From positions 1,250,578-1,314,577 of the forward strand of contig NZ_CP073013.1 in NCBI RefSeq assembly GCF_020694005.1: DNA of 64,000 nt, in the 5' to 3' direction. The notes beneath the pieces are model-generated. The model did no database searches. It saw only the letters and a program-made list of their open reading frames with translations, and had not been told where the DNA came from. The translations under genes were made by a program, and so were the position numbers. Below, one piece after another: positions 7,219 to 17,071 of the stretch (position 1 is the stretch's first letter; every line of letters starts with the position of its first letter). This stretch comes from Marinomonas profundi (lineage in GTDB: Bacteria > Pseudomonadota > Gammaproteobacteria > Pseudomonadales > Marinomonadaceae).

Positions 7219-8510
7219 TATGCTGTTTCCCCTTGGCTATTTTTACCTAGGCTATTTTTACCTAGGCTATTTTTACCGTCAGATTGTTTGCCTTCGTAGA
7301 CCCTGGTTTTCACTAGGTCGCCGCCTAACCAATAACTGAGCTCGCCGGGGCTTTCTACGTCCCAGCAGATAAAGTCTGCGACTTTTCCGACGTCTAAACT
7401 ACCATGAGAATCGGCTAGTCCCAATGCGCTTGCCGCATGAATGGTCGCACCAGCCAAGGCCTCTTCTGGCGTCAATGCAAATAAAGTACAGGCCATGTTC
7501 ATCATCAATCGAAGCGATAACGCGGGCGAGGTGCCGGGATTAGCGTCCGTGGCAATCGCCATTGGCACGCCATATTGACGCAGCAAAGCAATTGGCGGGC
7601 GCTGCGTTTCTTTTAGAGTAAAAAACGCCCCCGGCAATAACACCGCCACCGTGCCGGACTCTGCCATGGCTTGCACATCGGCTTCTTCAATAAATTCAAT
7701 ATGATCCGCCGATAAGGCCTTAAAAGACGCCGCCATTCGAGTGCCGCCCAATGACGACAACTGCTCCGCATGGATTTTCACTGGCAAACCTAACGACTTT
7801 GCGGTGTTGAAATAACGCGCCACCTGCTCGGTACTAAAGGCAATGCCTTCACAAAACGCGTCTACCGCATCGGCCATGCCCAGTTTAGCGACTTTCGGTA
7901 AAACCGTGTCGCAGAGGTAATCAATATAGGCGTCTTTATCGTCAAATTCTGGCGGCATGGCATGGGCCGCCAAACAGGTTCGCTTGATGGTCACTGGAAA
8001 ATCATTTTCTAACGCGGTCGCCACACGCAGCATTTTCAACTCGGAGTCGAGAGACAAGCCGTAGCCTGATTTGATCTCAACTGTGGTCACGCCATCGGCC
8101 ATTAAGCTTTTTAAGCGCCGTGATGCACTGGCAACCAGCTCTGCTTCGCTGGCGTCACGCGTTGCTCTCACAGACGAAGCAATACCGCCGCCTTGCTTGG
8201 CGATTTCTTGATAACTCACACCATTTAAGCGTTGTTCGAATTCTCCCGCACGATTGCCGCCAAACACCAGATGCGTATGGCAATCGATCAAGCCAGGGGT
8301 GATCCAACCGCCGCCCAAATCGTGTTCGTTTTGAGCGTCATAGACGGGAAGTTTTTGCGCTTCGCCAATCCAAACGATACGACCGCCGACGACGCCAATT
8401 GCGGCGTTTTCGATGAGGCTATATTGGCCATTTTGCATGGTGGCAACATGCGCACCGCGCCATAAGCTGTGTAATTTCATGGGAGAATCGTGTGTCATAT
8501 CGTGTACCAT
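7218..8510 (-). CDS. hutI: Imidazolonepropionase
   Basis: This is a 430-residue member of the amidohydrolase superfamily. Visible are the metal-binding [10 protein letters not shown], the HutI block [39 protein letters not shown] and the [10 protein letters not shown] active-site segment. It opens the imidazolone ring of 4-imidazolone-5-propionate to N-formimidoyl-glutamate. It is longer than usual at the C terminus because of a three-copy 15-bp tandem repeat that encodes a KNSLG-type tail. The ATG at 8510 follows GAGGGGCT and is preferred; a later ATG at MKLHSLWRG is possible. It lies 96 bp after hutH and overlaps hutG. Confidence 0.94.
   Translation of the reverse strand: MVHDMTHDSPMKLHSLWRGAHVATMQNGQYSLIENAAIGVVGGRIVWIGEAQKLPVYDAQNEHDLGGGWITPGLIDCHTHLVFGGNRAGEFEQRLNGVSYQEIAKQGGGIASSVRATRDASEAELVASASRRLKSLMADGVTTVEIKSGYGLSLDSELKMLRVATALENDFPVTIKRTCLAAHAMPPEFDDKDAYIDYLCDTVLPKVAKLGMADAVDAFCEGIAFSTEQVARYFNTAKSLGLPVKIHAEQLSSLGGTRMAASFKALSADHIEFIEEADVQAMAESGTVAVLLPGAFFTLKETQRPPIALLRQYGVPMAIATDANPGTSPALSLRLMMNMACTLFALTPEEALAGATIHAASALGLADSHGSLDVGKVADFICWDVESPGELSYWLGGDLVKTRVYEGKQSDGKNSLGKNSLGKNSQGETA
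7233..7277 (-). repeat. 3 x 15-bp tandem repeat in the hutI C-terminal codons
   Basis: Three copies of TAGGCTATTTTTACC (the first begins TT) run head to tail at 7233-7247, 7248-7262 and 7263-7277. The period is a multiple of three, so the frame is kept and each copy adds five residues of the KNSLG type to the end of HutI, outside the conserved enzyme. Confidence 0.95.
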
Positions 8511-8559
8511 AGCCCCTCTTTTTCGCTCAAATTGTCAAAACTGCCATTAATGCAAAACG

Positions 8560-8590
8560 AAAAAGCAGCGCCTAAAGCACTGCTTTTTTC
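8560..8590 (-). terminator. Hairpin with T-run after hutH
   Basis: On the minus strand the stem AAGCAGTGC / GCGCTGCTT (one G-U pair) with a TTTAG loop is followed by TTTT. It lies 17 bases after the hutH stop and before hutI, so it could reduce or end transcription into hutI-hutG unless those have their own promoter. Confidence 0.7.
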
Positions 8591-8606
8591 ACCTGATTCA
8601 AATGCG

Positions 8607-10145
8607 TTATACCATCAAACTTGGCAACAAGCCTGCTGGCATGGTGTCGTTATGTACCGCTTCCAACAAGAGTTCATTGGCTTTTTCGATGTCTGGCGCA
8701 AAATAACGGTCTTTGTCATAGAAAGGCACGCGCGCGCGCAAAGTCGCCCGAGCGTTTTCCAAGCGTTTGCTGGATTTCAATGGCGCACGGAAGTCCAAAC
8801 CTTGTACCGCCGACAAAATTTCCACCGCCAAAATACCACGGGTGTTTTCCGCCATGTCTTTCAAACGGCGCGCCGCGAAGGTTGCCATAGAAACATGGTC
8901 TTCTTGGTTCGCCGAGGTTGGCAAGCTGTCTACCGACGCTGGGTGCGCGTAGCTTTTGTTCTCACTCGCCAAGGCCGCGGCCGTGACTTGAGCAATCATA
9001 AAACCAGAGTTGACACCGCCGTTGTCCACTAAAAATGGCGGCAATTTACTCAGATTACTGTCGATCAACAGGGCCATACGACGCTCTGACAAACTGCCGA
9101 TTTCGGCAATCGCCAAGGCCAAGTTATCTGCCGCCATGGCAACCGGTTCCGCATGGAAGTTACCACCGGAAATAATGTCGCCTTGCTCTGCAAACACCAA
9201 TGGATTGTCCGATACCGAATTCGCTTCGATACACAACACGCTCGACGTGCTGCGAATTTGCTCCAAACACGCGCCCATTACTTGTGGCTGACAACGTAGT
9301 GAATACGGGTCTTGGACTTTTTCACAACCTTGATGCGAATCGCCCAGCTCAGACGTTTCGCCTAACAAATGACGATACGCCGCGGCCGCATCAATTTGTG
9401 TTTGATGGCCACGCACTTCATGAATACGCGCATCGAATGGACTACGGCTGCCAAGCGCCGCTTCGACCGACAAAGACCCACAAACAATGGCAGAGGCGAA
9501 CAAATCTTCCGCTTCAAACAAACCTTCCAAGGCAAACGCCGTAGACGCTTGTGTGCCGTTCAGCAGCGCCAAGCCTTCTTTTGGCGCCAAAGCGATGGGC
9601 TCTAACCCTGCGATAGACAAGGCAGCACGACCAGAAATCACTTCGCCACGGTAGCGGGCTTTGCCTTCCCCTAATAAAACCGTGCTCATATGTGCCAAGG
9701 GGGCTAAATCACCCGATGCGCCGACTGAGCCTTTTTTCGGAATACAGGGATAGACTTCTTTGTTGATCAAAGTCAGCAAGGCCTGAATCACTTCAAGACG
9801 AATCCCAGAAAAACCACGTGCCAAACTATTTACCTTCAACGCCATAATCAGCTTAACGGTTTTGTCTTCCATCAAGGCACCAATACCGGCCGCATGAGAC
9901 AATACAATACTGCGCTGCAATTCATCCAAATCCTCTGGTGCAATACGCGTATTCGCCAACAAACCAAAACCGGTGTTAATACCGTACACCGTACGGTTTT
10001 CGGCAATCACATCGTTGACCACTTGTGTGCTGGCGTGAATCGCCGGAAACGCACTTTCGTCTAGCGCTAATTTAACGTGACGACGACTGATTTGACGCAA
10101 TTCATTAAGCGTCAATTGACCGGGTTTTATGGTTAATTCAAACAT
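8607..10145 (-). CDS. hutH: Histidine ammonia-lyase
   Basis: The 512-residue protein has the MIO-prosthetic-group tripeptide Ala143-Ser144-Gly145 in [12 protein letters not shown], plus the YGINTGFG (residues 54-61) and NGTQAST blocks of aromatic amino acid lyases. It deaminates L-histidine to trans-urocanate, the first step of histidine breakdown. The ATG at 10145 is chosen because GAGGAA lies 5 bases upstream; an upstream in-frame TTG at 10157 overlaps that ribosome binding site. It lies downstream of hutU, with a terminator-like hairpin between them. Confidence 0.96.
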   Translation of the reverse strand: MFELTIKPGQLTLNELRQISRRHVKLALDESAFPAIHASTQVVNDVIAENRTVYGINTGFGLLANTRIAPEDLDELQRSIVLSHAAGIGALMEDKTVKLIMALKVNSLARGFSGIRLEVIQALLTLINKEVYPCIPKKGSVGASGDLAPLAHMSTVLLGEGKARYRGEVISGRAALSIAGLEPIALAPKEGLALLNGTQASTAFALEGLFEAEDLFASAIVCGSLSVEAALGSRSPFDARIHEVRGHQTQIDAAAAYRHLLGETSELGDSHQGCEKVQDPYSLRCQPQVMGACLEQIRSTSSVLCIEANSVSDNPLVFAEQGDIISGGNFHAEPVAMAADNLALAIAEIGSLSERRMALLIDSNLSKLPPFLVDNGGVNSGFMIAQVTAAALASENKSYAHPASVDSLPTSANQEDHVSMATFAARRLKDMAENTRGILAVEILSAVQGLDFRAPLKSSKRLENARATLRARVPFYDKDRYFAPDIEKANELLLEAVHNDTMPAGLLPSLMV

Positions 10146-10246
10146 GGTGTTCCTCAATTTTTATATCCGCTGCGTTTAGGTGCTAATCACATTAACGCTT
10201 ACCATTTTTTATAAGATGTCTTTGCTTACCAATCACAACAAGGTGT

Positions 10247-10274
10247 GAAAAAAGCCGCGCCCAAGGATGGGCGC
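10247..10274 (-). terminator. Hairpin with T-run after hutU
   Basis: On the minus strand GCGCCCA-TCCT-TGGGCGC is followed by GGC and six T. It lies about 70 bp downstream of the hutU stop, inside the 198-bp hutU-hutH gap. It may attenuate read-through from hutU to hutH. A second small hairpin, CCTACAT/ATGTAGG, lies at about 10288-10304. Confidence 0.7.
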
Positions 10275-10343
10275 AGTAGACCATTGCCTACATGGATGTA
10301 GGCTGGTCGGCGTTTTCTATCCTTGTTGACGACCCACAACAAA

Positions 10344-12041
10344 TTATTTCGCTTGAGCGCCCGTGATCATCGGCAAGTTTAGCCCCTGCTCTTTCGCGCA
10401 TTCGATGGCAATATCATAACCTGCATCCGCATGGCGCATCACGCCTGTCGCCGGATCGTTATGCAATACACGGGCAATACGTGCCGCCGCATCGTCGCTA
10501 CCATCACACACAATCACCATACCAGAATGCTGTGAGAAGCCCATGCCAACGCCGCCGCCGTGGTGCAAAGACACCCAAGTCGCGCCAGAGGCGGTGTTCA
10601 ACAAGGCGTTCAATAGTGGCCAATCCGATACCGCATCTGAACCATCTTGCATGCCTTCGGTTTCACGGTTTGGACTAGCAACCGAACCTGAATCCAAATG
10701 ATCACGGCCAATCACGATAGGCGCTGACAATTCGCCGCTACGCACCATTTCGTTAAAGGCTAAACCCAATTTGGCGCGCTGACCAAGACCAACCCAACAA
10801 ATACGCGCTGGCAAACCTTGGAACTGAATACGCTCACGAGCCATGTCCAACCAATGATGCAAATGCTCATCATCGGCGATCAGCTCTTTTACCTTGGCAT
10901 CGGTTTTATAGATATCTTCCGGATCACCCGACAAGGCCGCCCAACGGAAAGGCCCAATACCACGACAAAACAAAGGACGAATGTAAGCTGGCACGAAACC
11001 TGGGAAATCAAAGGCGTTTTCTACCCCTTCTTCCATCGCCATTTGACGAATGTTGTTACCATAATCAAAGGTCGGCACACCCATTTTTTGGAAATCCAAC
11101 ATGGCTTGAACATGTTTCGCCATGGATTTTTTCGCCGCGGTGACGATTTCTTTTGGCTGAGTTTGCGCTTTCTCGCGGTACTCTTCCCAACTCATGCCCA
11201 ATGGTAAATAGCCATTGAGTGGATCATGGGCTGAGGTTTGGTCGGTCACCATATCGGGACGAATACCACGCTTAACCATTTCAGGCAGGATCTCTGCGGC
11301 ATTACCGCAAAGCGCGATAGACACTGCTTTGCCTTCGTCTGTGTATTTTTTAATGCGCGCCATGGCATCGTCTAAATCCGTCGCTTGCTCGTCCACATAA
11401 CGAGTCCGCAAACGGAAATCAATGCGGCTTTGCTGACATTCAATGTTCAATGAACAGGCGCCTGCCAAGGTGGCCGCCAATGGCTGAGCGCCACCCATAC
11501 CACCTAAACCAGCGGTTAATACCCAACGACCTGCCAGTTTGCCATCGTAATGTTGACGACCGGCTTCAACGAAGGTTTCGTAGGTGCCTTGCACTATGCC
11601 TTGGCTACCAATGTAGATCCAAGAACCAGCGGTCATTTGGCCATACATCGCCAAACCTTTGGCATCTAGCTCGTTAAAGTGTTCCCAGTTCGCCCAATGC
11701 GGCACGAGGTTTGAGTTAGCAATCAACACACGCGGCGCATTGCTGTGCGTTTTAAACACGCCCACTGGCTTGCCCGATTGCACTAATAAGGTTTCGTCTT
11801 CTTCAAGCTCTTTTAGGGATTCAACTATCTTGTCATAGCATTCCCAGTCACGCGCCGCACGACCAATACCACCGTAAACCACCAATTCTTCTGGGTTTTC
11901 TGCTACATCTGGATCGAGGTTGTTCATTAGCATGCGCATCGGCGCTTCGGTGAACCAAGATTTCGCCGTCAGAGTGTTGCCGGTCGCCGCTCTTACTTCG
12001 CCAGCACGAAAACGTTTTTGAGAAATTGTTTGTTTTGTCAT
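10344..12041 (-). CDS. hutU: Urocanate hydratase
   Basis: The protein of 565 residues from the chosen start shows the urocanase signatures: [32 protein letters not shown], the NAD-binding [29 protein letters not shown], and [17 protein letters not shown] in the C-terminal third. It hydrates urocanate to 4-imidazolone-5-propionate using tightly bound NAD. The ATG at 12041 ([16 protein letters not shown]) is preceded by GGAAAGG and gives the usual family length; a longer reading frame to 12122 would add an unsupported tail. It is the first gene of the leftward hut cluster, with a HutC-like box 69 bp upstream. Confidence 0.96.
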   Translation of the reverse strand: MTKQTISQKRFRAGEVRAATGNTLTAKSWFTEAPMRMLMNNLDPDVAENPEELVVYGGIGRAARDWECYDKIVESLKELEEDETLLVQSGKPVGVFKTHSNAPRVLIANSNLVPHWANWEHFNELDAKGLAMYGQMTAGSWIYIGSQGIVQGTYETFVEAGRQHYDGKLAGRWVLTAGLGGMGGAQPLAATLAGACSLNIECQQSRIDFRLRTRYVDEQATDLDDAMARIKKYTDEGKAVSIALCGNAAEILPEMVKRGIRPDMVTDQTSAHDPLNGYLPLGMSWEEYREKAQTQPKEIVTAAKKSMAKHVQAMLDFQKMGVPTFDYGNNIRQMAMEEGVENAFDFPGFVPAYIRPLFCRGIGPFRWAALSGDPEDIYKTDAKVKELIADDEHLHHWLDMARERIQFQGLPARICWVGLGQRAKLGLAFNEMVRSGELSAPIVIGRDHLDSGSVASPNRETEGMQDGSDAVSDWPLLNALLNTASGATWVSLHHGGGVGMGFSQHSGMVIVCDGSDDAAARIARVLHNDPATGVMRHADAGYDIAIECAKEQGLNLPMITGAQAK

Positions 12042-12109
12042 TATTTTACACCTTTCCAAAAAGACCATAGGTGGCTTATTAAAGCCATTTATACGCCAGA
12101 TAAATTCGA

Positions 12110-12123
12110 CATGTATATACAAC
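12110..12123. promoter_or_regulatory. HutC-box-like operator upstream of hutU
   Basis: The sequence CATGTATATACAAC is close to the known HutC operator core CTTGTATATACAAG. It lies 69 bp from the hutU start in the divergent hutU-hutF region. HutC binding is inferred from similarity and from a hutC gene 2 kb away. Confidence 0.65.
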
Positions 12124-12186
12124 TAAAATAAAGATAAGAGCTAATTATCTATCTTGCAAGTTATTTTTAAAAAATAATAAAACAAA

Positions 12187-12200
12187 CTTGTCTATACAAC
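12187..12200. promoter_or_regulatory. HutC-box-like operator upstream of hutF
   Basis: The sequence CTTGTCTATACAAC matches the HutC operator core at all but two or three positions. It lies 48 bp before the chosen hutF start, so hutU and hutF each have their own nearby box. Confidence 0.65.
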
Positions 12201-12247
12201 ATAATTTACTTTACACTCAGATCATCTGGCCAACCGAGAATGGGATT

Positions 12248-13693
12248 ATGACAACGCATCAATCGATAACAGACACTTCTGCGACAGACACGTCTAATAC
12301 AAATACATCCGCCCTACACACCAAGCCGCGCGACTATTTTGCCGCGCGCGCTTTATTGGCTTCTGGCTGGGCGAACAATGTGCTGTTCTCGGTCAAAGAC
12401 GGTCAATTTCACTCTTTTGAGGCAAATAGCACGCCGACAAAAGATTGCCATGTGTTATCTGGCCCTGTTTTACCCACGCTGGCTAATGTGCATTCTCATG
12501 CCTTCCAACGCGTGATGGCGGGCGCGGCCGAAGTCAGCCTAAACCCAAATGATAGTTTTTGGAGTTGGCGCGATTTGATGTACAAGATTGTGCAAAAACT
12601 CACGCCAGACGACGCACGCATTATTGCCACACAGCTTTACATCGACATGCTAAAAGCCGGTTACACCCAAGTGGGGGAATTTCACTATTTGCACCACGAC
12701 ATTGGCGGCAAGCAATATGCTCAAGTCGGTGAAATGTCGAATCAAATCATTGCCGCAGCGGATGACTCGGGCATGGGTTTAACCTTGTTGCCGGTGCTGT
12801 ATTCTCATTCTGGCTTTGGTGGGCAAACCCCCAACGCGGGTCAAGCGCGCTTTATCAACACCACCGATTCCTATTTGGCTTTGCACCAAGCTTGCGATAA
12901 AGCGCTCGCAAACCATGCGCGCCATAAGTTAGGTATTTGCTTTCATTCGCTGCGCGCGGTGACCAAAACGCAAATCGAAACTGTTTTGCAATCTCTAGCG
13001 AAAGATTGCCCCGTTCACATTCATATCGCCGAGCAACAAAAAGAAGTGCAAGACAGTCTTGCCTTCAGCGGACAACGCCCAGTCGAATGGCTTAATAACG
13101 AAATCGGTTTAAACGAGCGCTGGTGTCTCGTTCACGCCACGCATCTCACCGATGCCGAACGCCACGCCATCGCCAAAAGCCAAGCGGTCGCGGGGCTTTG
13201 TCCTACCACGGAAGCGAACTTGGGTGACGGTATTTTCCCGGCAGTAGAATTCGAGAAAGAAAATGGCCGTTGGGGCATAGGCTCCGACAGCCATGTGAGC
13301 TTATCGATTGTTGAAGAGCTTCGCACACTGGAATACGGGCAACGCCTGCGTGATCAGCAACGTAATCGCCTCTATCGACCCGCGCAAAACAGCATCGGTG
13401 ACAATCTTTACCAGCAAGCCTTATTGGGCGGTAATCAAGCTTGCGGCGTGGCATTGGGACTGACGAAAGGCAACCGTGCTGACTTTATGGTACTGGACGA
13501 ATCTCACCCCTTTATCGCCGCCAGCGAGTCAAAAGACCTACTCAACCGCTGGTTATTTGCCACCAATGAGAACCTTGTCAAAGACGTGTTTGTGGCCGGT
13601 CAACAGCGCATCAAAGACTTTCACCACCAGCAAGAAGACAGCAGCCGTCAGGCCTTTATTCAAGTGATTAAAAAGGTCATGTACCATGCCTAA
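12248..13693 (+). CDS. hutF: Formimidoylglutamate deiminase
   Basis: The 481-residue amidohydrolase has the metal motif LANVHSHAFQRVMAG, FWSWRDLMYKIVQKLTPDD, QVGEFHYLHH, HIAEQQKEVQDS, LVHATHLTDAE and IGSDSHVSLS, all typical of HutF. It converts N-formimidoyl-glutamate to N-formyl-glutamate and ammonia; with HutG this makes the five-step route instead of direct release of formamide. The ATG at 12248 is preferred; an upstream reading start at 12188 lies inside the HutC-like box and is unlikely. The N terminus carries a three-copy 15-bp repeat coding TDTSA-like units. It overlaps hutD by 8 bases. Confidence 0.94.
   Translation: MTTHQSITDTSATDTSNTNTSALHTKPRDYFAARALLASGWANNVLFSVKDGQFHSFEANSTPTKDCHVLSGPVLPTLANVHSHAFQRVMAGAAEVSLNPNDSFWSWRDLMYKIVQKLTPDDARIIATQLYIDMLKAGYTQVGEFHYLHHDIGGKQYAQVGEMSNQIIAAADDSGMGLTLLPVLYSHSGFGGQTPNAGQARFINTTDSYLALHQACDKALANHARHKLGICFHSLRAVTKTQIETVLQSLAKDCPVHIHIAEQQKEVQDSLAFSGQRPVEWLNNEIGLNERWCLVHATHLTDAERHAIAKSQAVAGLCPTTEANLGDGIFPAVEFEKENGRWGIGSDSHVSLSIVEELRTLEYGQRLRDQQRNRLYRPAQNSIGDNLYQQALLGGNQACGVALGLTKGNRADFMVLDESHPFIAASESKDLLNRWLFATNENLVKDVFVAGQQRIKDFHHQQEDSSRQAFIQVIKKVMYHA
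12269..12313 (+). repeat. 3 x 15-bp degenerate tandem repeat at the hutF N terminus
   Basis: Copies at 12269-12283, 12284-12298 and 12299-12313 follow ACAGACACKTCTRMK and encode TDTSA, TDTSN and TNTSA. The repeat stays in frame and lies before the conserved part of HutF. Confidence 0.85.
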
Positions 13694-14303
13694 TGTCATT
13701 ATTATCGAGCAAGCACAATACCTGCGAATGCCATGGAAAAACGGCCTTGGCGAAACCCTCGAAATTCAACGCAATGAAGATGAAAACGGCCTACGCTTTC
13801 GTATCAGCCAAGCGTCTGTGGTTGAAGATGGCGTGTTTTCCGACTTCAGCGGCCTGCATCGCACCCTAGTCTTACTGTCGGGTGACGGCATGACACTCGA
13901 ACACTCAGGCAGAAACACCGCCCAAGACTCAAGACATATTCATGTGCTAAGCAAAACATTAGACATGGCGCGCTTTTGCGGCGGCGATGAAACCCACGCC
14001 ACCCTCAAAAACGGCAAGATTGAAGACCTCAATATTATGGTGCGAGAAACCGACACCCAAGCCAACGTAGAGGCTTGCGCCGCGCCTTGTTCGCTCTTAT
14101 TTTCAAACGACGGCACCTTGCTCTGTGGCTTCTACGCGAGTGAAGAGAGCTTGCTTGAAATTGATGACGCCGATGCTGTAACAATCAACGCACACAGCAT
14201 GGTCGTTTTCTCACCAAACACCACCGCAAGATTAACTAAGGGACTTGGTGTTTTTGTGCGTATAAGCGAATTAAATCACCGCCCAAAATGCCCAAATAAC
14301 TGA
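13686..14303 (+). CDS. hutD: HutD family cupin protein
   Basis: The 205-residue protein shows MPWKNGLGETLEI, FRISQASVVEDGVFSDFSGL and RTLVLLSGDGMTLEH, the defining N-terminal blocks of the HutD/Ves cupin family. HutD accompanies hut genes in many proteobacteria and is thought to limit the highest level of hut expression, possibly by binding formylglutamate; no catalytic activity is established. Its ATG lies within the 3' end of hutF, and its 3' end overlaps the 3' end of hutC on the opposite strand by 28 bases. Confidence 0.88.
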   Translation: MPNVIIIEQAQYLRMPWKNGLGETLEIQRNEDENGLRFRISQASVVEDGVFSDFSGLHRTLVLLSGDGMTLEHSGRNTAQDSRHIHVLSKTLDMARFCGGDETHATLKNGKIEDLNIMVRETDTQANVEACAAPCSLLFSNDGTLLCGFYASEESLLEIDDADAVTINAHSMVVFSPNTTARLTKGLGVFVRISELNHRPKCPNN

Positions 14304-15061
14304 AAGCGCGAGCCGGGGTGAAGCAAACGTGCGGCGGTGACGATGTCATCGCCCGCCCATGTGCGACGTTTGATTTGTAAACAGGGTTCTGATGTTTGGA
14401 TTTGTAAACGCTCGCATTCACTGGTGTTGGGCAAAATGGCTTCCACCAAATGCTCGCCTTCTGTCATCGGCGCGACGCTCATTAAATATTCATAAGGCGT
14501 GTGCTTAGCAAAGTCTTGTTTAGCGTATTCTGGCGCCAATGTGGCGTTCACTATGCGTTCTTCAATTTGTATAGGCAGGTCATTTTCAAAATGCAGCACC
14601 ACAGAACGAAAAATTCCATGATTGGTGCGAACGCCTAAGGTCATGGCTTCTTCCATGGAGGCTTTGGCAGACTCCAATACCAGCAATTCAGAACGATGTT
14701 GGTGGCCACGAGCTGCCACTTCTTCGGCGATGTTATGTACTTCAAATAACGCCGAGTGGGCTTTTTTCTCAGCCACAAACGTGCCTAATCCCTGATGGCG
14801 CACGAGAAAACCCTCAGCGGTCAATTCACGCAACGCTCGGTTCACCGTCATACGGCTTACACCCAAGGCTTTTACCACTTCGGCTTCCGATGGAATCCGT
14901 TGATTGGTCTGCCATTCACCGGATGAAATTTTCATCGTAATGGCCAGCTTCAGCTTGGCGTAAATGGGCAGAGGCGCATCCGGCAAATCATCGAACAAAT
15001 TGGCGAGATGAGAGCTTGTTACATCAGACACTCTTGTTACATCAGACACTAAGGGTTCCAT
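14276..15061 (-). CDS. hutC: Histidine utilization repressor, GntR/HutC family
   Basis: The 261-residue regulator has a GntR winged HTH (SGEWQTNQRIPSEAEVVKAL and GVSRMTVNRALRELTAEGFL, about residues 50-105) followed by a UTRA effector domain (HRSELLVLESAKASMEEAMT through CLQIKRRTWAGDDIVTAARL). HutC represses hut genes and is released by urocanate. A HutC-like box lies 53 bp upstream of its own start, so autoregulation is likely. The extreme N terminus holds a duplicated 18-bp unit giving SDVT twice. The convergent overlap with hutD is unusual but both reading frames are full length. Confidence 0.93.
   Translation of the reverse strand: MEPLVSDVTRVSDVTSSHLANLFDDLPDAPLPIYAKLKLAITMKISSGEWQTNQRIPSEAEVVKALGVSRMTVNRALRELTAEGFLVRHQGLGTFVAEKKAHSALFEVHNIAEEVAARGHQHRSELLVLESAKASMEEAMTLGVRTNHGIFRSVVLHFENDLPIQIEERIVNATLAPEYAKQDFAKHTPYEYLMSVAPMTEGEHLVEAILPNTSECERLQIQTSEPCLQIKRRTWAGDDIVTAARLLHPGSRFQLFGHFGR
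15015..15050 (-). repeat. 2 x 18-bp tandem repeat at the hutC N terminus
   Basis: The unit CTTGTTACATCAGACACT occurs twice in direct succession (15015-15032, 15033-15050). It is in frame and duplicates six residues including SDVT within the first 16 residues of HutC. Confidence 0.95.
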
Positions 15062-15113
15062 CTATTCATGTGTTTAGAAATTTTAACGAGCGGCAATGAT
15101 AGCAAATAACCCG

Positions 15114-15127
15114 CCTGTCTATACATT
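15114..15127. promoter_or_regulatory. HutC-box-like site upstream of hutC
   Basis: The sequence CCTGTCTATACATT keeps the TGT-N-TATACA core seen in the box before hutF. It lies 53 bp upstream of the hutC ATG and 16 bp past the end of the cytochrome gene, consistent with autorepression. Confidence 0.55.
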
Positions 15128-15142
15128 TAAAAATCGACTGTT

Positions 15143-15802
15143 TTAGATGGGCATCATCCAAAGCGCCGCTAACCAAGCCAACCCCATTAATAAAGAAAAA
15201 ATCACGCCCCAGCGAGGGGTTTGCACCCTAACCGAAGCGGCGACAGGGTGTTTTTTGCGGCCATGAATCATCGCCTCAATCAATCGTTCTTTAAGACACA
15301 GCTCATGATAAAGCACGGCGAGTACATGCAAGGCCACCAGCCCTAACAATACATTGGGTAAAAAACGATGGATAGACGCTAATTCACTTGCCCAAGCGTC
15401 TGGAATAAGCCCATAAAAAGGCCCAAACCAAAAAATCTCGTCGCTGGTAAACAGCCCTGTTCCCCACTGCACCGAAAGCCCCAATAACAGTGTCACGACC
15501 ATTAGCCCGCCGAGCGGATTGTGTCCTAGGTATTTTTTCGGCTGAGCCGATAGCAGCGATTTAACGAACGTGAGCGCGGCGTTTGGCCCTCGGACAAACT
15601 GGCAAAAACGGGCGTAATACGAACCACAAAAACCATACAGAACACGGGCAACAATCACCGCTGACAACCCGTAACCCATGTGAAAATGATATTGAACATA
15701 GTCTGCTGTTGATTTGCCCGTGAGGATCAAACCGGTAAACAGCAGCACCATAAGCCAGTGCAATATGCGCACAGGCCAATCCCACACCAATGTCGATTTC
15801 AT
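15143..15802 (-). CDS. Cytochrome b561 family membrane protein
   Basis: The 219-residue protein begins WDWPVRILHWLMVLLFTGLILTGK, the usual first helix of di-haem b-type cytochromes of the Ni/Fe-hydrogenase/b561 group. Four membrane helices are visible (about 10-28, 40-60, 95-115 and 140-170), with candidate haem ligands His15, His39/41, and the paired histidines in SIHRFLPNVLLGLVALHVLAV. It should carry electrons across the inner membrane, often from a c-type cytochrome partner. No partner gene lies next to it. It is probably monocistronic. Confidence 0.82.
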   Translation of the reverse strand: MKSTLVWDWPVRILHWLMVLLFTGLILTGKSTADYVQYHFHMGYGLSAVIVARVLYGFCGSYYARFCQFVRGPNAALTFVKSLLSAQPKKYLGHNPLGGLMVVTLLLGLSVQWGTGLFTSDEIFWFGPFYGLIPDAWASELASIHRFLPNVLLGLVALHVLAVLYHELCLKERLIEAMIHGRKKHPVAASVRVQTPRWGVIFSLLMGLAWLAALWMMPI

Positions 15803-15979
15803 CCAAACCGCCCTTTGCTTCTATTCTAAAATTGCCCGCTCAAATAACGCCCACTTGCCAAAGAGTGACATTAAACACTATGCTTTGAAAAGTATTATTC
15901 ATCTTGCTTGATTGTCGAACATGAAGGAAGACGCACCTTTCAACCTAACCGCCTTGTAACGCCATAAAGGATAAGACGA

Positions 15980-17011
15980 ATGCTTGTCATACTGTGCTTG
16001 ATTACATTGTTTTGCCTGCTCCTGCCGGCTTATTTTTTATTATTTACAGGGCGGTTTTTTAGTCGCGAAAACACCGTGATCGATGCGCCTATCGAGGCGA
16101 TCGCTGAGGATTTAGGTGACCTAAACAACTGGCAAAACTGGCTACCTTGGTTAATCTATGAACCCTCAGCCGAGGTGACCTACGAGTACCTCAATTCCGG
16201 TATGCACTCGGTTTTTCCGTCCTGTCTGGTGTGGCGAGGTAAGCACATCAAAGAAGGCTATATGTCGCTGGAACCCACTCGCTCCAGCGCCCATTATTTC
16301 CACACTTTATTAGAAGCACCAGCATTTTTCCCCAATGATGTGCATTTCAATATTGACCTCACCAAGCAAAAAGAGCGCACCTTAATCACCCTACAAATAA
16401 CCGGAAAACTGCCCTTTTTAAGGCGCTGGAAACAAAAAGACTATCAACTCCGAGCCGCCAAAGACACCGAACTGGCGCTTCTCAAACTCTTAGCCTATTT
16501 GGCTAAACACAACACCAATCCAAGCCATGAATACCATCAACCTGACTTTGCATGGCTCGGCCAAACAAGGCTCAACAACATAGACGCGGTCACTCGTCCG
16601 TTTGTGGTGAGCAACCAACCCATGTCACAAAAAATGGACCAAGGATTTCACGATTTAATGGTTGAGCTTGGTTCCGATAACCCCCCTGCTGGGCCAAGTT
16701 TTGCCCTGTATAAAAAAGTCGATATCGCCCATCATTTCTTTTCGGGGCGCTTAGGCATTCCCGTGCAAAATATGGTACCGTGCGAGCTTTGCCCCGAACG
16801 CATCGTGTTGCGTGGCGACTATCTACACCTTCGTTATACGGGGCGTTATCAAAGTTTATCGCTGGCGTGGCACGTGCTTTATAATTTTATGCGACTGCAT
16901 AACCTAACGCCGCACCCGCGTCGCCATGGCGTGGAAGTTTTTGAAGTGGGTCCGGCAGACACCAGCCATTCGAAAGATTATGTTACTTCTGTTTATCTGC
17001 CCATCAAATAA
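15980..17011 (+). CDS. SRPBCC-domain protein with C-terminal GyrI-like domain
   Basis: The 343-residue protein has an N-terminal membrane segment (about 1-25), then a polyketide-cyclase/SRPBCC-like domain (TVIDAPIEAIAEDLGDLNNWQNWLPW) to about residue 165, then a region ending YTGRYQSLSLAWHVLYNFMR and FEVGPADTSHSKDYVTSVYLPIK. The last part matches GyrI-like effector-binding domains, which end in an aromatic-rich VxxPxK strand. This pair of domains occurs in membrane-bound proteins of unknown role. Ligand and function are not predictable. AAGGATAAG gives the ribosome binding site. Confidence 0.65.
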   Translation: MLVILCLITLFCLLLPAYFLLFTGRFFSRENTVIDAPIEAIAEDLGDLNNWQNWLPWLIYEPSAEVTYEYLNSGMHSVFPSCLVWRGKHIKEGYMSLEPTRSSAHYFHTLLEAPAFFPNDVHFNIDLTKQKERTLITLQITGKLPFLRRWKQKDYQLRAAKDTELALLKLLAYLAKHNTNPSHEYHQPDFAWLGQTRLNNIDAVTRPFVVSNQPMSQKMDQGFHDLMVELGSDNPPAGPSFALYKKVDIAHHFFSGRLGIPVQNMVPCELCPERIVLRGDYLHLRYTGRYQSLSLAWHVLYNFMRLHNLTPHPRRHGVEVFEVGPADTSHSKDYVTSVYLPIK

Positions 17012-17071
17012 TTGGCTTAGGCGCTCTTTTGTGGGACAGTCTAGGTTTTAACATCAATAAGGAACATCAAA

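Noticed and set aside
8490..9032. 180-residue plus-strand open frame
   Set aside because: It lies antisense to hutH and the hutH-hutI gap, is Arg/Trp/Gln-rich as expected from a shadow frame, and has no ribosome binding site.
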